Below, one piece after another: positions 35,576-44,363 of a stretch of DNA of 47,837 bases; within the stretch, counting starts at the first letter, position 1, and each line of letters begins with the position of its first letter. Source of the stretch: Natroniella sulfidigena. GTDB taxonomy: Bacteria > Bacillota > Halanaerobiia > Halobacteroidales > Halobacteroidaceae. The notes under the pieces are model-generated. The model was not told where the DNA came from. It saw only the letters and a program-made list of their open reading frames with translations, and did not search any database. The stretch covers positions 1-47,837 of the forward strand of contig NZ_JALKBY010000018.1 of assembly GCF_023223645.1 (NCBI RefSeq), in the 5' to 3' direction. The position numbers and the translations under genes are program-made.

Positions 35576-36952
35576 TTAAGATGTCTTGCTTTTGAATTTT
35601 TCTACAGAATTAATCTTAATATCAAGTAATTTAGCAATATTAAACTTAGCTTCCATCCCTTTAGCATTACCAGCACCAGGCTGAACTCGCCCAATATTTA
35701 ACTCTTCTCTTACTTCATCCATAATTACAGGATCGGTAAGCTCTTTTACATCTACTCCTAATTTACCAGCAACATATTCCTTAGCTTCATCTAAACGCAT
35801 ATTTCGGGTCATTTGCATGCGTGCTACCAGATCTCCGGCAGTACGTACTCCGCCCATGCCCGAAGCTAATGCGTGACTGATGACCATTCCGTTAGGGTCA
35901 CCTACGCCTACCTACAACCCATCTTGTTTACCAATTTCAGCTAGTGCAGCAGAAGCCCTACTCAAAGAGTCAACTGGAGGGGTTTCAACAATAGGTACAC
36001 CCCCTACACCCATCCCTACATTAGCGTGTACTGGAATATCAGATGCTTCAGCACAAGCCTTCATCATGGTTACGGTTCTACCTATATTCCAAGGGATGGT
36101 TTCACTACTATTAATGTTAACTACCGGGCCAAAGACATCAACCCCAGCTTTTTCAGCCATCTTCACCTGCTGATGAGGATAAAGACCTGCTAAATTAGTT
36201 CCATCATACTCAAGATCACCATGCATTCCTAAAACAAACTCCCCAGACATTCCCATTTCAATACTGATATCTGGATACTTTTCCTTCAACTTTTCAGTTG
36301 CCTTTAATGTAGCTAAAAAGTCAGGCTCACCTGCCGAGCCAGTCGTATCAAAGTTAATCCCATCTGCTCCTGCTTCATACATCTTACTTCCTACATAAAC
36401 CATATCCTTAATTGCATGCTCCATCATACCTTCATAAGCTTCTCGCGCTTCTTTAATTTTTCCCTTTGGCAACAACTCTGCTGGATTTGGAAATGCTCCA
36501 TCTGGCTGACTATATAATGACAGATTGGGCATTGCCCCATAATATATTGGTAAGACAGTACTCAATAAGGCCTGTTCCATCTCTATTTGTTCTTCAGCAA
36601 CAATCGGCTTTACTGGCTTAAAACTATAATCAACATGGGCCAACTCTGCAGTATCAGAACAAAAAACCCTTTCATAAATTTGTAAATCAGGAATTCTACC
36701 AATTGAAACAGCCAATCGTTTTAACTTTACAGAACCTTCATCAAAGGTTAAAACTAACTCATTACCAGTCTCAACACTGACAAATTTACTAGGTCTTGTA
36801 TATATATCTGTCAACTTCTCAATTTCATCTTCAGAAAGAGGATCGACTTTGGCACGATCAACAGCATCCTCAATTCCTCTTTCTATATCAGCCTTAATCT
36901 CTTCTTCAGTCATCTCTATCGTTGAACCATCTCCAAGCCTTGTTTGAACCAT
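35576..36952 (-). CDS. mtbB: Dimethylamine methyltransferase MtbB, with in-frame UAG (pyrrolysine)
   Basis: 458 residues if the UAG at 35914-35912 is read as pyrrolysine (position 347). Without it the reading frame would split into 346 and about 103 residues. The sequence on both sides is continuous and of MtbB type: [29 protein letters not shown], matching the known MtbB position (about 356 of 467). The upstream part is a TIM barrel with [16 protein letters not shown] and [15 protein letters not shown]. It demethylates dimethylamine, transferring the methyl to MtbC. The pyrrolysine machinery lies just upstream on the same strand, and mtbC follows. Ribosome site AAAGGAGTG; stop TAA. Confidence 0.93.
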
Positions 36953-37079
36953 CTTATTTCACTCCTTTACTTAATTTTTTAATCTTACTTTTAAAACCGA
37001 AGTTCATCAGCCTTAAAAAGTACCTCCAATCTACTTATCACCCCCTTTCAATAAACCAATTTAAAATCCCATTCTATCC

Positions 37080-39050
37080 TTAAATCACATCACCAACTAC
37101 TTTACAAATTACTTTGGCTGCTACTAAACTACCAAGTCCTTCTCGTTGTACTTGACAACTAAATTCCATTCTTTTTGCTCCAGAAATCTCTGCTTGCTCA
37201 AGTACTTTTTTCTTTCCTAACTCTTGAGCAGCTGTAAGTGCCTCATTTAAACCACTAAACTTCTCTCGTCCCTGACTATAATAAAGAATATAACTTCCTT
37301 CTACCTTCTTAATCAACAGTTCTTCATTTACAATGACTTTAGCAACTGCAGCTCCAACTGCATTAGCTACTTCATAATCCTGGGGCACTATAATTTCAGC
37401 TGTTAAATACTGAGATAAGTGCTGCAAGTATGCTTGGGCTGGAGCACCAATAGTTACTATTGGTATCTCTAATTGAAAATCCCAATTAAATCTTTCAAAT
37501 TTATCAAAAGAATGCTCTATCACCTCTCCCAAATTATCGTACTGAGACACTTTAGAATTTTGTCTAACTAATTGTAATCCAACTTCTCGGGCTACCTTCT
37601 TGACTACTTTATTTTTGAGCTCAATAGCAAATCTTTCTGCTTCTAAATTAGCTTCCCCTACTGCTAACCTATAACGCAGTTTATTTTTAAGTTCTAAAAA
37701 CAGTAATTCATACCCTAACTGAGCTGCTTCTTGGCTCCAGTGAGTATACTCTCCTAAGACATGTAAAATATCAGTCGGGGTCAAACCAATTCTCTTAATT
37801 ACTTCTAGTCTCTCTAAGCGCTCAACCCCCAAAAATTGCAGATTAATTAATTCTAATTCTTTCTTTAGTTGAGCTAACGATTTAGGGCCAGACTCTAATA
37901 ATTCAATAACTTCTCTTTCCCGCTGATTTAAGTCCAAATACTCTGCATCTCTATTTAATATTAAAAATTGACCCTGCTTAAACTCTAACTTCTTTTCTAC
38001 TATATCTTCTAATTCAGTTATGATACAGCCATAATTTGTAGCAGCTACTGCATAAGGAATCAGCCTTTGAGGCCCTAACTTTATTTCACATTCTCGATTT
38101 AAGCTAATTTCACTGTCTCCACCTAAACCAATTGTTCTAAATTTAATCGACTCAACACATGTCTGCCAGTCTTCCACTTCAGCACCATCAGTAGCTAATT
38201 GAGGAGAACCATCATCTATTAAAGCAATATCTGTAGTAGTCCCTCCCATATCAACAACTACTAAGTCATCAATTCTACTCAAATGCTTAGCACCAATGAT
38301 ACTAGCAGCTGGCCCAGATAAAATAGTCTCAATCGGCTTAGTCAAAATTACCTCATCTTTAACTACTGAACCATCCCCTTTAACTATCATTAACGGTGCA
38401 TCAATCCCCTTAGCAGTTAAAACCTGCTTTACTTTCTGACACAACTCTTTAATTAAGGGAATTAAACTAGCATTTAAGACTACTGTAGTTGCTCGTTTAA
38501 TTAAATTAAGTTTACTACTTAAACGATGTCCACAAACTAACGGTAAGTCAACCAATCCACTTAAAATCTCTTCCGCTCTTAATTCATGAGCAGGATTTCT
38601 AACACTCATATAACCTGCAATAGCTATAGCATCAACTTTATCCTGCCAATCAATTCCTGCTTGTTTAATCTTTTCTTCAGCAAGTGGCTCTGTCTCAATC
38701 CCTTTAATATCAAACTTACCCTCTATTACCCTAATCTCTTTAGTTGGAATTTGCTGATCAAACTTAAACTTCTCTAAATATTCTTGCTCATAACCTAACA
38801 ATAACAGACCCACCCTAGCTCCTTGACCCTCAACAAGTGCATTAGTAGCTAAAGTAGTGGACAAAGCTACCAGTTCTATTTCTGACAATAACTCTTGCTT
38901 TAAACTTGTAATTACTTCAGTAATACCTTCTAACAAATCATAGTGGGTCGTAATCGCTTTATTTTTATCAATTAACTGCTCAGTCTGATAATCATAAATC
39001 ACAGCATCTGTATAGGTCCCACCTGTATCAATTCCTAATACTTTTTTCAT
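37080..39050 (-). CDS. HyuA-like ASKHA ATPase (hydantoinase/oxoprolinase family)
   Basis: 656 residues. N-terminal GIDTGGTYTDAVIYD is the phosphate-1 loop of the actin-like ATPase fold; VVDMGGTTTDIALIDDG is the second. LSGPAASIIGAKHL lies between. About residues 365-435 form an inserted stretch with NQREREVIELLESGPKSLAQL, resembling a winged helix. There is no partner HyuB gene. Family members hydrolyse hydantoins or 5-oxoproline, but the place between pylD and mtbB, where methylamine clusters need an ATP-driven corrinoid reductant, suggests a different job. That is an inference. Ribosome site GAGGACTGATAAT. Confidence 0.75.
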   Translation of the reverse strand: MKKVLGIDTGGTYTDAVIYDYQTEQLIDKNKAITTHYDLLEGITEVITSLKQELLSEIELVALSTTLATNALVEGQGARVGLLLLGYEQEYLEKFKFDQQIPTKEIRVIEGKFDIKGIETEPLAEEKIKQAGIDWQDKVDAIAIAGYMSVRNPAHELRAEEILSGLVDLPLVCGHRLSSKLNLIKRATTVVLNASLIPLIKELCQKVKQVLTAKGIDAPLMIVKGDGSVVKDEVILTKPIETILSGPAASIIGAKHLSRIDDLVVVDMGGTTTDIALIDDGSPQLATDGAEVEDWQTCVESIKFRTIGLGGDSEISLNRECEIKLGPQRLIPYAVAATNYGCIITELEDIVEKKLEFKQGQFLILNRDAEYLDLNQREREVIELLESGPKSLAQLKKELELINLQFLGVERLERLEVIKRIGLTPTDILHVLGEYTHWSQEAAQLGYELLFLELKNKLRYRLAVGEANLEAERFAIELKNKVVKKVAREVGLQLVRQNSKVSQYDNLGEVIEHSFDKFERFNWDFQLEIPIVTIGAPAQAYLQHLSQYLTAEIIVPQDYEVANAVGAAVAKVIVNEELLIKKVEGSYILYYSQGREKFSGLNEALTAAQELGKKKVLEQAEISGAKRMEFSCQVQREGLGSLVAAKVICKVVGDVI

Positions 39051-39117
39051 TATTATCAGTCCTCATCTGTGCTTTCTTTTTGAATTTTCTGATAATTTAA
39101 CAAAGCATAACATCTGC

Positions 39118-39930
39118 TTATAAAACCTCAAGCCCCATTACTGCTACCCCCAGCTGCAAAGGGTCATGAATTAACCCCTGCTCTATTTTAGTAACAGCTC
39201 TAGCTGATAAGCCCAATGGAATACCAGGTGCTGCAATAACCGTCTTCTGATCTACATCATCTGCTCTAATGATCTCAGCTGCTGGAGTAGCTTCAATTAT
39301 CAAATCATACTTTTGCAAACCATAAGTTAAATCTTTAATTAACTCTATTGAAGGGCCAAACTCTTTTTTTATTCTCTCCATCTTTTCAACATTTAGATCG
39401 CAGACCCCAATGCTAGAAACCCCTTGTTCATTTAAAGCTTTCACACTCTCTACTCCAACTGATCCCAGACCTAAGACTAAGACTGATTTAGCAGTTAAAC
39501 CACCACTAGTCTTATTTAAAGCAGCAACATATCCTTTAGCAGTTGCTCGGTCATTGTTGGCCCACTTTCTGTTAGCTAAATTCCAAGCTAAAAAAGTATC
39601 ATCATCAGCCATCAAGGCAATATCAGCTCCTAGCTGATAAGCCTGATCAAGACCACCAAGATCAGGCTGGTCAGTAATTAAAGCCTCAAATCCTATAAAC
39701 TCTAAAATTGCCATTACTGCCTCACTAAAGCCTTCAATCAACCCCTCTCCCGCAGTTACTGGAATCACAGCAGCCTTCTTAGCAGCCAAATCCTGCTGTT
39801 GATAACTTGCTTCAACTGCATAATTCGCCAGTTCAAATAAACTACATCCTGTTATCTGTTGTAATTGCTGATCGTAATCTTTCATTGTAGTTGGTATATC
39901 CTTTATCTGAGCAGTTACTAATCGAGTCAC
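39118..39930 (-). CDS. pylD: Pyrrolysine biosynthesis protein PylD
   Basis: 270 residues; NAD-dependent dehydrogenase that oxidises L-lysyl-(3R)-methyl-D-ornithine and lets it cyclise to pyrrolysine. N-terminal helical domain, then a Rossmann domain with VLVLGLGSVGVESVKAL near residue 155. Catalytic segments EALITDQPDLGGLDQAYQLGADIALMAD fit PylD. Translation starts at GTG with GGGGAGGCG six bases upstream. Follows pylC after 30 bases. Confidence 0.93.
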   Translation of the reverse strand: MTRLVTAQIKDIPTTMKDYDQQLQQITGCSLFELANYAVEASYQQQDLAAKKAAVIPVTAGEGLIEGFSEAVMAILEFIGFEALITDQPDLGGLDQAYQLGADIALMADDDTFLAWNLANRKWANNDRATAKGYVAALNKTSGGLTAKSVLVLGLGSVGVESVKALNEQGVSSIGVCDLNVEKMERIKKEFGPSIELIKDLTYGLQKYDLIIEATPAAEIIRADDVDQKTVIAAPGIPLGLSARAVTKIEQGLIHDPLQLGVAVMGLEVL

Positions 39931-39960
39931 ATTTATCGCCTCCCCAACTTAAACTCTTAC

Positions 39961-41109
39961 TTAATCAAAGATCGTTGGATCTGAAAACTCTTCTAACTGA
40001 TGTTGGTTGAAAATTTCAGTTAAAGTCTGATTTCTCTTTCTAAATACTTCATTAAGAGAATCGGCTACAAAGATCAACGTAGCAATCCACTCTCCACCCT
40101 CAGGGTCATAATTAGTTAACACCTTAGTAGCACCAAAAAAGTCATCTTTGATTATTAAGTTATCAGCCTCAGCCATAATATGTTCACCACAGACAGTCAA
40201 TCTGTTATCTTGAACCTCAATATGTTCATAAATCACAGCTCGTTCAGAATTAGTAAGATTAACTTCCTCATATTGACCTACAGTTAATTCCACTAACATC
40301 TCTACCATATTTAAACCTGTTCCATAAAAGACAGTAATCGGCGTCTGACTAGGAAAACGAGCATCAATTTCTAATACTTTTATCCCTTCCTTACTAACAA
40401 TCACCTCTAAATCCATAATCCCTTCTAAAGAAAGTCTTTGAGCAATTTTAGTACATATGTTAGCCAGTTCATCTTCAAGCCATTCTTCTATCTGTCCTGA
40501 ATAAATAACCCTCTTACAATCAAAGATTTGATCAAAATCAAGATAAGTAACTGCTAAAGGAAAAACTTGTCCCCTAATAGCTATCACTTCTATCGAATAG
40601 GAAGGGCCAACTAAATACTCCTCAATAATCGGTTCTTCTAAGGTAGATAAAACCTCAGTTAACTGCTGTTGATTATCTACTTGATAAACCCCTTCACTAC
40701 CACTAGCTTGCGAAGGTTTAATAATTACTGGAAAATCTGCTTCAGGCCACGACTTACTTTGAGGAATATTATTCTCTATAAAAAATTGCTTAGATCGCTC
40801 CTTAGAACTTGAAATCTGATAAGCTTGCCAATCAAATAAAACAGGTAGATCAATTTTAGAGCAAATTCTTCTTAAAGTTGCTAACGCAGCATCGTTCTCC
40901 GTAGCTGGAAAAATTAAATCAACATCTTTAACCCCTTCTAAAAACTGACCTTCCTCTTCCACTAGATTACAGATCAAATATTCTGTAACCAAATTCAATG
41001 CTGGAGCAGATTTATCTTTATCAACTAGTAGGACTTCATACCCAGCCTGCTGAGCTAAATAAACAATTTCAATTCCTTGTAAACCTCCACCAACTATAGC
41101 AATCTTCAC
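39961..41109 (-). CDS. pylC: Pyrrolysine biosynthesis protein PylC
   Basis: 382 residues; ATP-grasp ligase joining L-lysine to (3R)-3-methyl-D-ornithine. N-terminal Rossmann-like VKIAIVGGGLQGIEIVYLAQQ, then the ATP-grasp core with DFPVIIKPSQASGSEGVYQV and EIDARFPSQTPITVFYGTGLNM. The start is a GTG at 41109 with AAAGGAGG seven bases before; an ATG and TTG farther upstream overlap pylB and lack a ribosome site. The 3' end abuts pylD by 30 bases. PylB, C and D together make pyrrolysine. Confidence 0.92.
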   Translation of the reverse strand: MKIAIVGGGLQGIEIVYLAQQAGYEVLLVDKDKSAPALNLVTEYLICNLVEEEGQFLEGVKDVDLIFPATENDAALATLRRICSKIDLPVLFDWQAYQISSSKERSKQFFIENNIPQSKSWPEADFPVIIKPSQASGSEGVYQVDNQQQLTEVLSTLEEPIIEEYLVGPSYSIEVIAIRGQVFPLAVTYLDFDQIFDCKRVIYSGQIEEWLEDELANICTKIAQRLSLEGIMDLEVIVSKEGIKVLEIDARFPSQTPITVFYGTGLNMVEMLVELTVGQYEEVNLTNSERAVIYEHIEVQDNRLTVCGEHIMAEADNLIIKDDFFGATKVLTNYDPEGGEWIATLIFVADSLNEVFRKRNQTLTEIFNQHQLEEFSDPTIFD

Positions 41110-41138
41110 AGACTGACCTCCTTTCCCAACCAAATTCA

Positions 41139-42233
41139 TTAACAACTCGAACTTCTAATATATCTTTCAGTGGTCTGCTCTTTAGCTATCCACTGTTGAT
41201 AGTCATCCTTACTAGCAACCTCTAACTCTAAGTCCTCAATAATCTGCTTAACTCCTGTTACTGTACGATATCCTTCTTCTATATCCAAAGTTGAATTAGA
41301 GACACCAGCTAATCCAGCTTGAGGGGGAATAATTGAAGTAATTACATTTGCCCCAGCCATTAATCTATCCTTTAATCCTTTAATTCCATCTACATCCAAG
41401 GAAGCTGGGATTAATCTGTCCTGTAACACTAATCTTAAAACAGCAATTACTAATAATTCATTGATTCGAGAAGGAGTCTGATGATCCTCCATTGGTGTAC
41501 CTTCTTGCGAAACAAAGCTCATTACTCGTCCTTGATGAACACCTAACTCTTTCATCGTTAAGATTGAGTTAACTCGATCTGCAATCCCTTCTCCAACTCC
41601 CAGTAAGATTCCATCTTCAATCAACATCCCTTCTTGTTGAGCAAACTTCTTAATCTCTAATCTTTGTTGATAATCCTGCCCAACCCTTAACTGCTTAAAT
41701 AGTTCAGGACTATGTGTTTCTTGATAACAGGCATATAGATCTGCACCTGCTTCAGTCAATCTTAATACTTCATCACGAGGCAACAAGCCAGGTGAGATCA
41801 TTACCGGTAATCCTGTTGCAACTTTAATCTCTCGAACAAGCTGAGATAAATCTTCAAATTTATCTTTCTGGTAAAAGATAGGATCTTCGCCCATCGTCAA
41901 ATCAATCAGATGAACTCCCGACTCAGCTAGTAATTTAGAGATTTCAACTGTTTCTGCTATACTTTTACGATAACGAGGACTCTGTTGATTCGAATTACGA
42001 TAATAACAAAAACTACATTCATTTTGGCAATAAGTTGAAAAGTAAACAAATCCATACAGGAATAATTTATTACCAAAATAACTGCTTCTGATCTTTCTAG
42101 CTGTTGCAAATACCTGCTCAATCAGATTTTGATCTTTAAGATTCAAAATCTGATAAATCTCATCCTGCTTTAACTCAACTCGATTTAGAGCTTTATTTAA
42201 AATTCTTTTGATCTCTAAATTATTTGTAGTCAT
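41139..42233 (-). CDS. pylB: Pyrrolysine biosynthesis radical SAM enzyme PylB
   Basis: 364 residues; lysine-2,3-type mutase making (3R)-3-methyl-D-ornithine from L-lysine. The radical-SAM cluster Cys are Cys69, Cys73 and Cys76 in YCQNECSFCYYRNSN. GEDPIFYQKDKF and SQEGTPMEDHQTP are typical of the PylB/BioB-like group. The ATG at 42233 with AAGGTG seven bases before is preferred over the GTG two codons upstream. 18 bases separate it from pylSc. Confidence 0.94.
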   Translation of the reverse strand: MTTNNLEIKRILNKALNRVELKQDEIYQILNLKDQNLIEQVFATARKIRSSYFGNKLFLYGFVYFSTYCQNECSFCYYRNSNQQSPRYRKSIAETVEISKLLAESGVHLIDLTMGEDPIFYQKDKFEDLSQLVREIKVATGLPVMISPGLLPRDEVLRLTEAGADLYACYQETHSPELFKQLRVGQDYQQRLEIKKFAQQEGMLIEDGILLGVGEGIADRVNSILTMKELGVHQGRVMSFVSQEGTPMEDHQTPSRINELLVIAVLRLVLQDRLIPASLDVDGIKGLKDRLMAGANVITSIIPPQAGLAGVSNSTLDIEEGYRTVTGVKQIIEDLELEVASKDDYQQWIAKEQTTERYIRSSSC

Positions 42234-42251
42234 TTTCACACACCTTCATCA

Positions 42252-43094
42252 CTAAATATTTAATCGTGCTCCATCTTGATAAATTAAACTCCTTCCAATC
42301 CGTTTAATATTATTAAATTCTTCCTTACACATAACCAACCGCTCAACTCCAAAACCAACCCCTACCCAAGGATCACTAATATTCCACGCTCGATCTAACG
42401 TATGAGGGCCAATTGCAGCTGAACCAACTTCAACTCCATCGACCAGTACATCTATCGTCTTGTTATAAACAGTTGATTCTTCTTCTTCTAACTCATAATC
42501 CAACTCCAACAATGACATTATCTGCTCAATTAAAGACTCTAATCTAGCAGTCAAATCTTCAGTTGTTGGCCCTAATTCTACCAGATTAAGCATTGTAAAT
42601 TCAGATAGATGCTTACTCCCCTTTGACTCTTTTCTAAAGCAAGGGCCAATTTCAAAAATTCTAATAGGTTTATCTAAAGAATTAGCAAAATAACCTAATA
42701 GATAATATAAATTAGGGGCCAACATCGGTCGCAGACAGTACTTCCCTTCATCAATCCAATAAACCTGCTTCCATAATGGATCTTCTTGCTCAATCCCCAT
42801 CTTCTTTAAATGACCTTGAGCTAATTTAATTGGTGTCGTAACTTCTGTAAAATCAAGTTGGTTTAATAATTCAACCAATGAAGTTTCAGTCCTTCTCAAA
42901 CTAGAACGACCTCTTTGTTTAACAAAGTCCATTAGACGTTCCTGATTAATTGCAATCAGCTTCTGCTCTACTTTCTGAAAAAATTCTTCTCGCTTTTCTA
43001 CAGAAGTAAATTCTCGCTCTTTAGCTTCAGGTACATATTCACCTGTTAAATCCAATTCAATTATTCTTTGTTGTTGAGTTTGAGTAAATTTCAT
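42252..43094 (-). CDS. pylSc: Pyrrolysyl-tRNA synthetase catalytic domain (PylSc)
   Basis: 280 residues: the class II aminoacyl-tRNA synthetase core as a separate protein, charging tRNA-Pyl. Motif 2 CLRPMLAPNLYYLLGY, IFEIGPCFRKES and SEFTMLNLVELGP with Asn170, the counterpart of the amide-binding Asn346. Tyr210 (STVYNKTID) matches the Tyr of the pyrrolysine cap loop. Motif 3 GFGVERLVMC is present. The N-terminal tRNA-binding part is encoded separately by pylSn 19 bases upstream, the bacterial arrangement. The ribosome site is GGAGG. Confidence 0.95.
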   Translation of the reverse strand: MKFTQTQQQRIIELDLTGEYVPEAKEREFTSVEKREEFFQKVEQKLIAINQERLMDFVKQRGRSSLRRTETSLVELLNQLDFTEVTTPIKLAQGHLKKMGIEQEDPLWKQVYWIDEGKYCLRPMLAPNLYYLLGYFANSLDKPIRIFEIGPCFRKESKGSKHLSEFTMLNLVELGPTTEDLTARLESLIEQIMSLLELDYELEEEESTVYNKTIDVLVDGVEVGSAAIGPHTLDRAWNISDPWVGVGFGVERLVMCKEEFNNIKRIGRSLIYQDGARLNI

Positions 43095-43113
43095 TCATTC
43101 TGCCTCCAGTAAA

Positions 43114-43437
43114 TTATTTGAAATTCGTATTAGCATACTTATCTAATTTCCAATCAGGAACAGCACACTGCTGACACGCTTCAACCATCCATTTATTTCT
43201 TAACCACCGTGCTGCTCGACTATTCTTAGAATTTTTAACGCTCAACCGATGACCACAATGTAATAAAATATCAGCATAATTACCATTAATATTAATTGAT
43301 TTAATTCCATGTAATAGTCCAGTACGTGAAGGCCACAATTTAATCTTCTTTAATAGAACAAATAGATCAGATTTCTTATAAAATACATATTTCACCTGAT
43401 TAGAATTTGGCTGTTGAAATTTTTTATTTGGACTCAT
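43114..43437 (-). CDS. pylSn: Pyrrolysyl-tRNA synthetase N-terminal domain (PylSn)
   Basis: 107 residues; small basic protein binding the tRNA-Pyl variable loop and T arm. LWPSRTGLLHGIKSININ and CGHRLSVKNSKNSRAARWLR match the PylSn core, with Cys in WMVEACQQCAVPDW completing its zinc site. ATG at 43437 with AAAGGGG nine bases before; the GTG 12 bases earlier overlaps the ribosome site. First gene of the pyl run, upstream of pylSc. Confidence 0.93.
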   Translation of the reverse strand: MSPNKKFQQPNSNQVKYVFYKKSDLFVLLKKIKLWPSRTGLLHGIKSININGNYADILLHCGHRLSVKNSKNSRAARWLRNKWMVEACQQCAVPDWKLDKYANTNFK

Positions 43438-43500
43438 ATTTGTAAGCACCCCTTTATCTCAACCCTCCATAAAGATCTATTATCTTATTTAAATTAATCT

Positions 43501-43755
43501 CTAATTTACAAACTCTCTAGCTAAATCAGTAGCAGCACTTCCATCTGCAGCATAACCATCTGCACCAATCTCATCAGCAAAATCTTGACTGACTGGAGCT
43601 CCACCAATCATTACTTTTACTTGTTCTCTAATCCCTGCTTCTTCTAAAGACTTAACTGTATCTTCCATAACAGGCATAGTTGTAGTTAATGCGGATAGTG
43701 ACATCTTGAGTTTCTTATTGTCATTTGATTTCTCCCCTTTCTTTTTATTTATCAA
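43501..43755 (-). pseudogene. Corrinoid protein remnant (MtmC/MttC/MtbC type)
   Basis: The last 66 residues match the end of a B12-binding methyl carrier: SLSALTTTMPVMEDTVKSL and KVMIGGAPVSQDFADEIGADGY. The N-terminal cap and the DxHxxG cobalt ligand are missing; instead a lysine-rich stretch (MINKKKGEKSNDNKKLKM) precedes it. It lies between pylT and pylSn, so a methylamine-operon gene seems to have been deleted here. It cannot bind cobalamin as is. It could not be assigned to one of the three methylamine carriers. Confidence 0.75.
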
Positions 43756-43931
43756 TTGTAATTTAAAACTTATTGATTAATTATCTAGGCTTATAATCTC
43801 ACCACCTTTCTAAAACTTAAGTACTTGTACAGTTACAGTTAGTGATATTTTAAACTAATTTGAAATATATATTATTCTGATTATTCTGAAAATTTAAAAT
43901 ATGAAAAGTGACTCAGACCATCTAATAACTT

Positions 43932-44003
43932 TGGAGGAGGATCCGGGTGTTACACCCGGCTGCATGGGGTTAGAGCCCACGCGGTCCTTCCGACCAATCC
44001 TCC
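43932..44003 (-). tRNA. pylT: tRNA-Pyl (CTA anticodon), pylT
   Basis: 72 bases folding exactly as tRNA-Pyl: acceptor GGAGGAT/ATCCTCC, a single base before the D stem, D stem GGTC/GACC with a 5-base loop, 6-base anticodon stem CGTGGG/CCCATG, loop CTCTAAC with anticodon CTA, a 3-base variable loop CAG, and T arm CCGGG/CCCGG. Encoded CCA. Base 73 is T, whereas known tRNA-Pyl have G73, an identity element for PylRS. Same strand as the pyl genes. Confidence 0.93.
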
Positions 44004-44072
44004 ATAATTTTATTGTATTACACGTTATTCTGTACTCTTTCTATAATTCCTGCAATAAAATCAAATTTTTCT

Positions 44073-44117
44073 AAAAAAATTAGGTAAAGGCTTAATTTGG
44101 ACTAAACCTTTACCTTT
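44073..44117 (-). terminator. Terminator after tautomerase gene
   Basis: On the minus strand AAGGTAAAGG pairs with CCTTTACCT, followed by AATTTTTTTAG. It separates the tautomerase pair from pylT. Confidence 0.75.
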
Positions 44118-44131
44118 TGTGAAAAATTTCT

Positions 44132-44329
44132 TCAATTTTTATTATCTTCTCGCTCTGAAATTAGCTTACCTCCTACCCCAACATTGTCAGGATCAGTCTC
44201 TTTTAATAAAACTATGATACTTTCTTCTGGAAAATCAAGAATCTGACTGGCAGTCTTAGTTAACGAATTTACCAACTCTTTTTTCTGCTTTTTAGTTACC
44301 TTTGGCCCGTCAACTGTTATAATCGGCAT
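44132..44329 (-). CDS. 4-oxalocrotonate tautomerase family protein
   Basis: 65 residues starting MPIITVDGPKVTKKQKKELV. The amino-terminal Pro, exposed after Met removal, is the catalytic base of the family. VGVGGKLISER at the end is a typical oligomer segment. Catalyses keto-enol shifts of small acids; the substrate is unknown. 34 bases after the flavin reductase-like gene and probably cotranscribed. Ribosome site AAAGGGGTA. Confidence 0.88.
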   Translation of the reverse strand: MPIITVDGPKVTKKQKKELVNSLTKTASQILDFPEESIIVLLKETDPDNVGVGGKLISEREDNKN

Positions 44330-44363
44330 TTTTTACCCCTTTCTACAAATTAATTAATTAATC

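Noticed and set aside
35576-35887. Separate 103-residue gene downstream of mtbB
   Set aside because: It has no ribosome site, is in frame with mtbB across one TAG, and its sequence is the C-terminal end of MtbB.
37080-39050. True hydantoinase or 5-oxoprolinase
   Set aside because: No HyuB partner or related catabolic gene nearby; only the ATPase fold is supported.
43933-44003. Plus-strand structured RNA (riboswitch or selC-like) at 43933-44003
   Set aside because: The plus-strand fold has no known consensus; the minus strand gives an exact tRNA-Pyl cloverleaf with a CTA anticodon.
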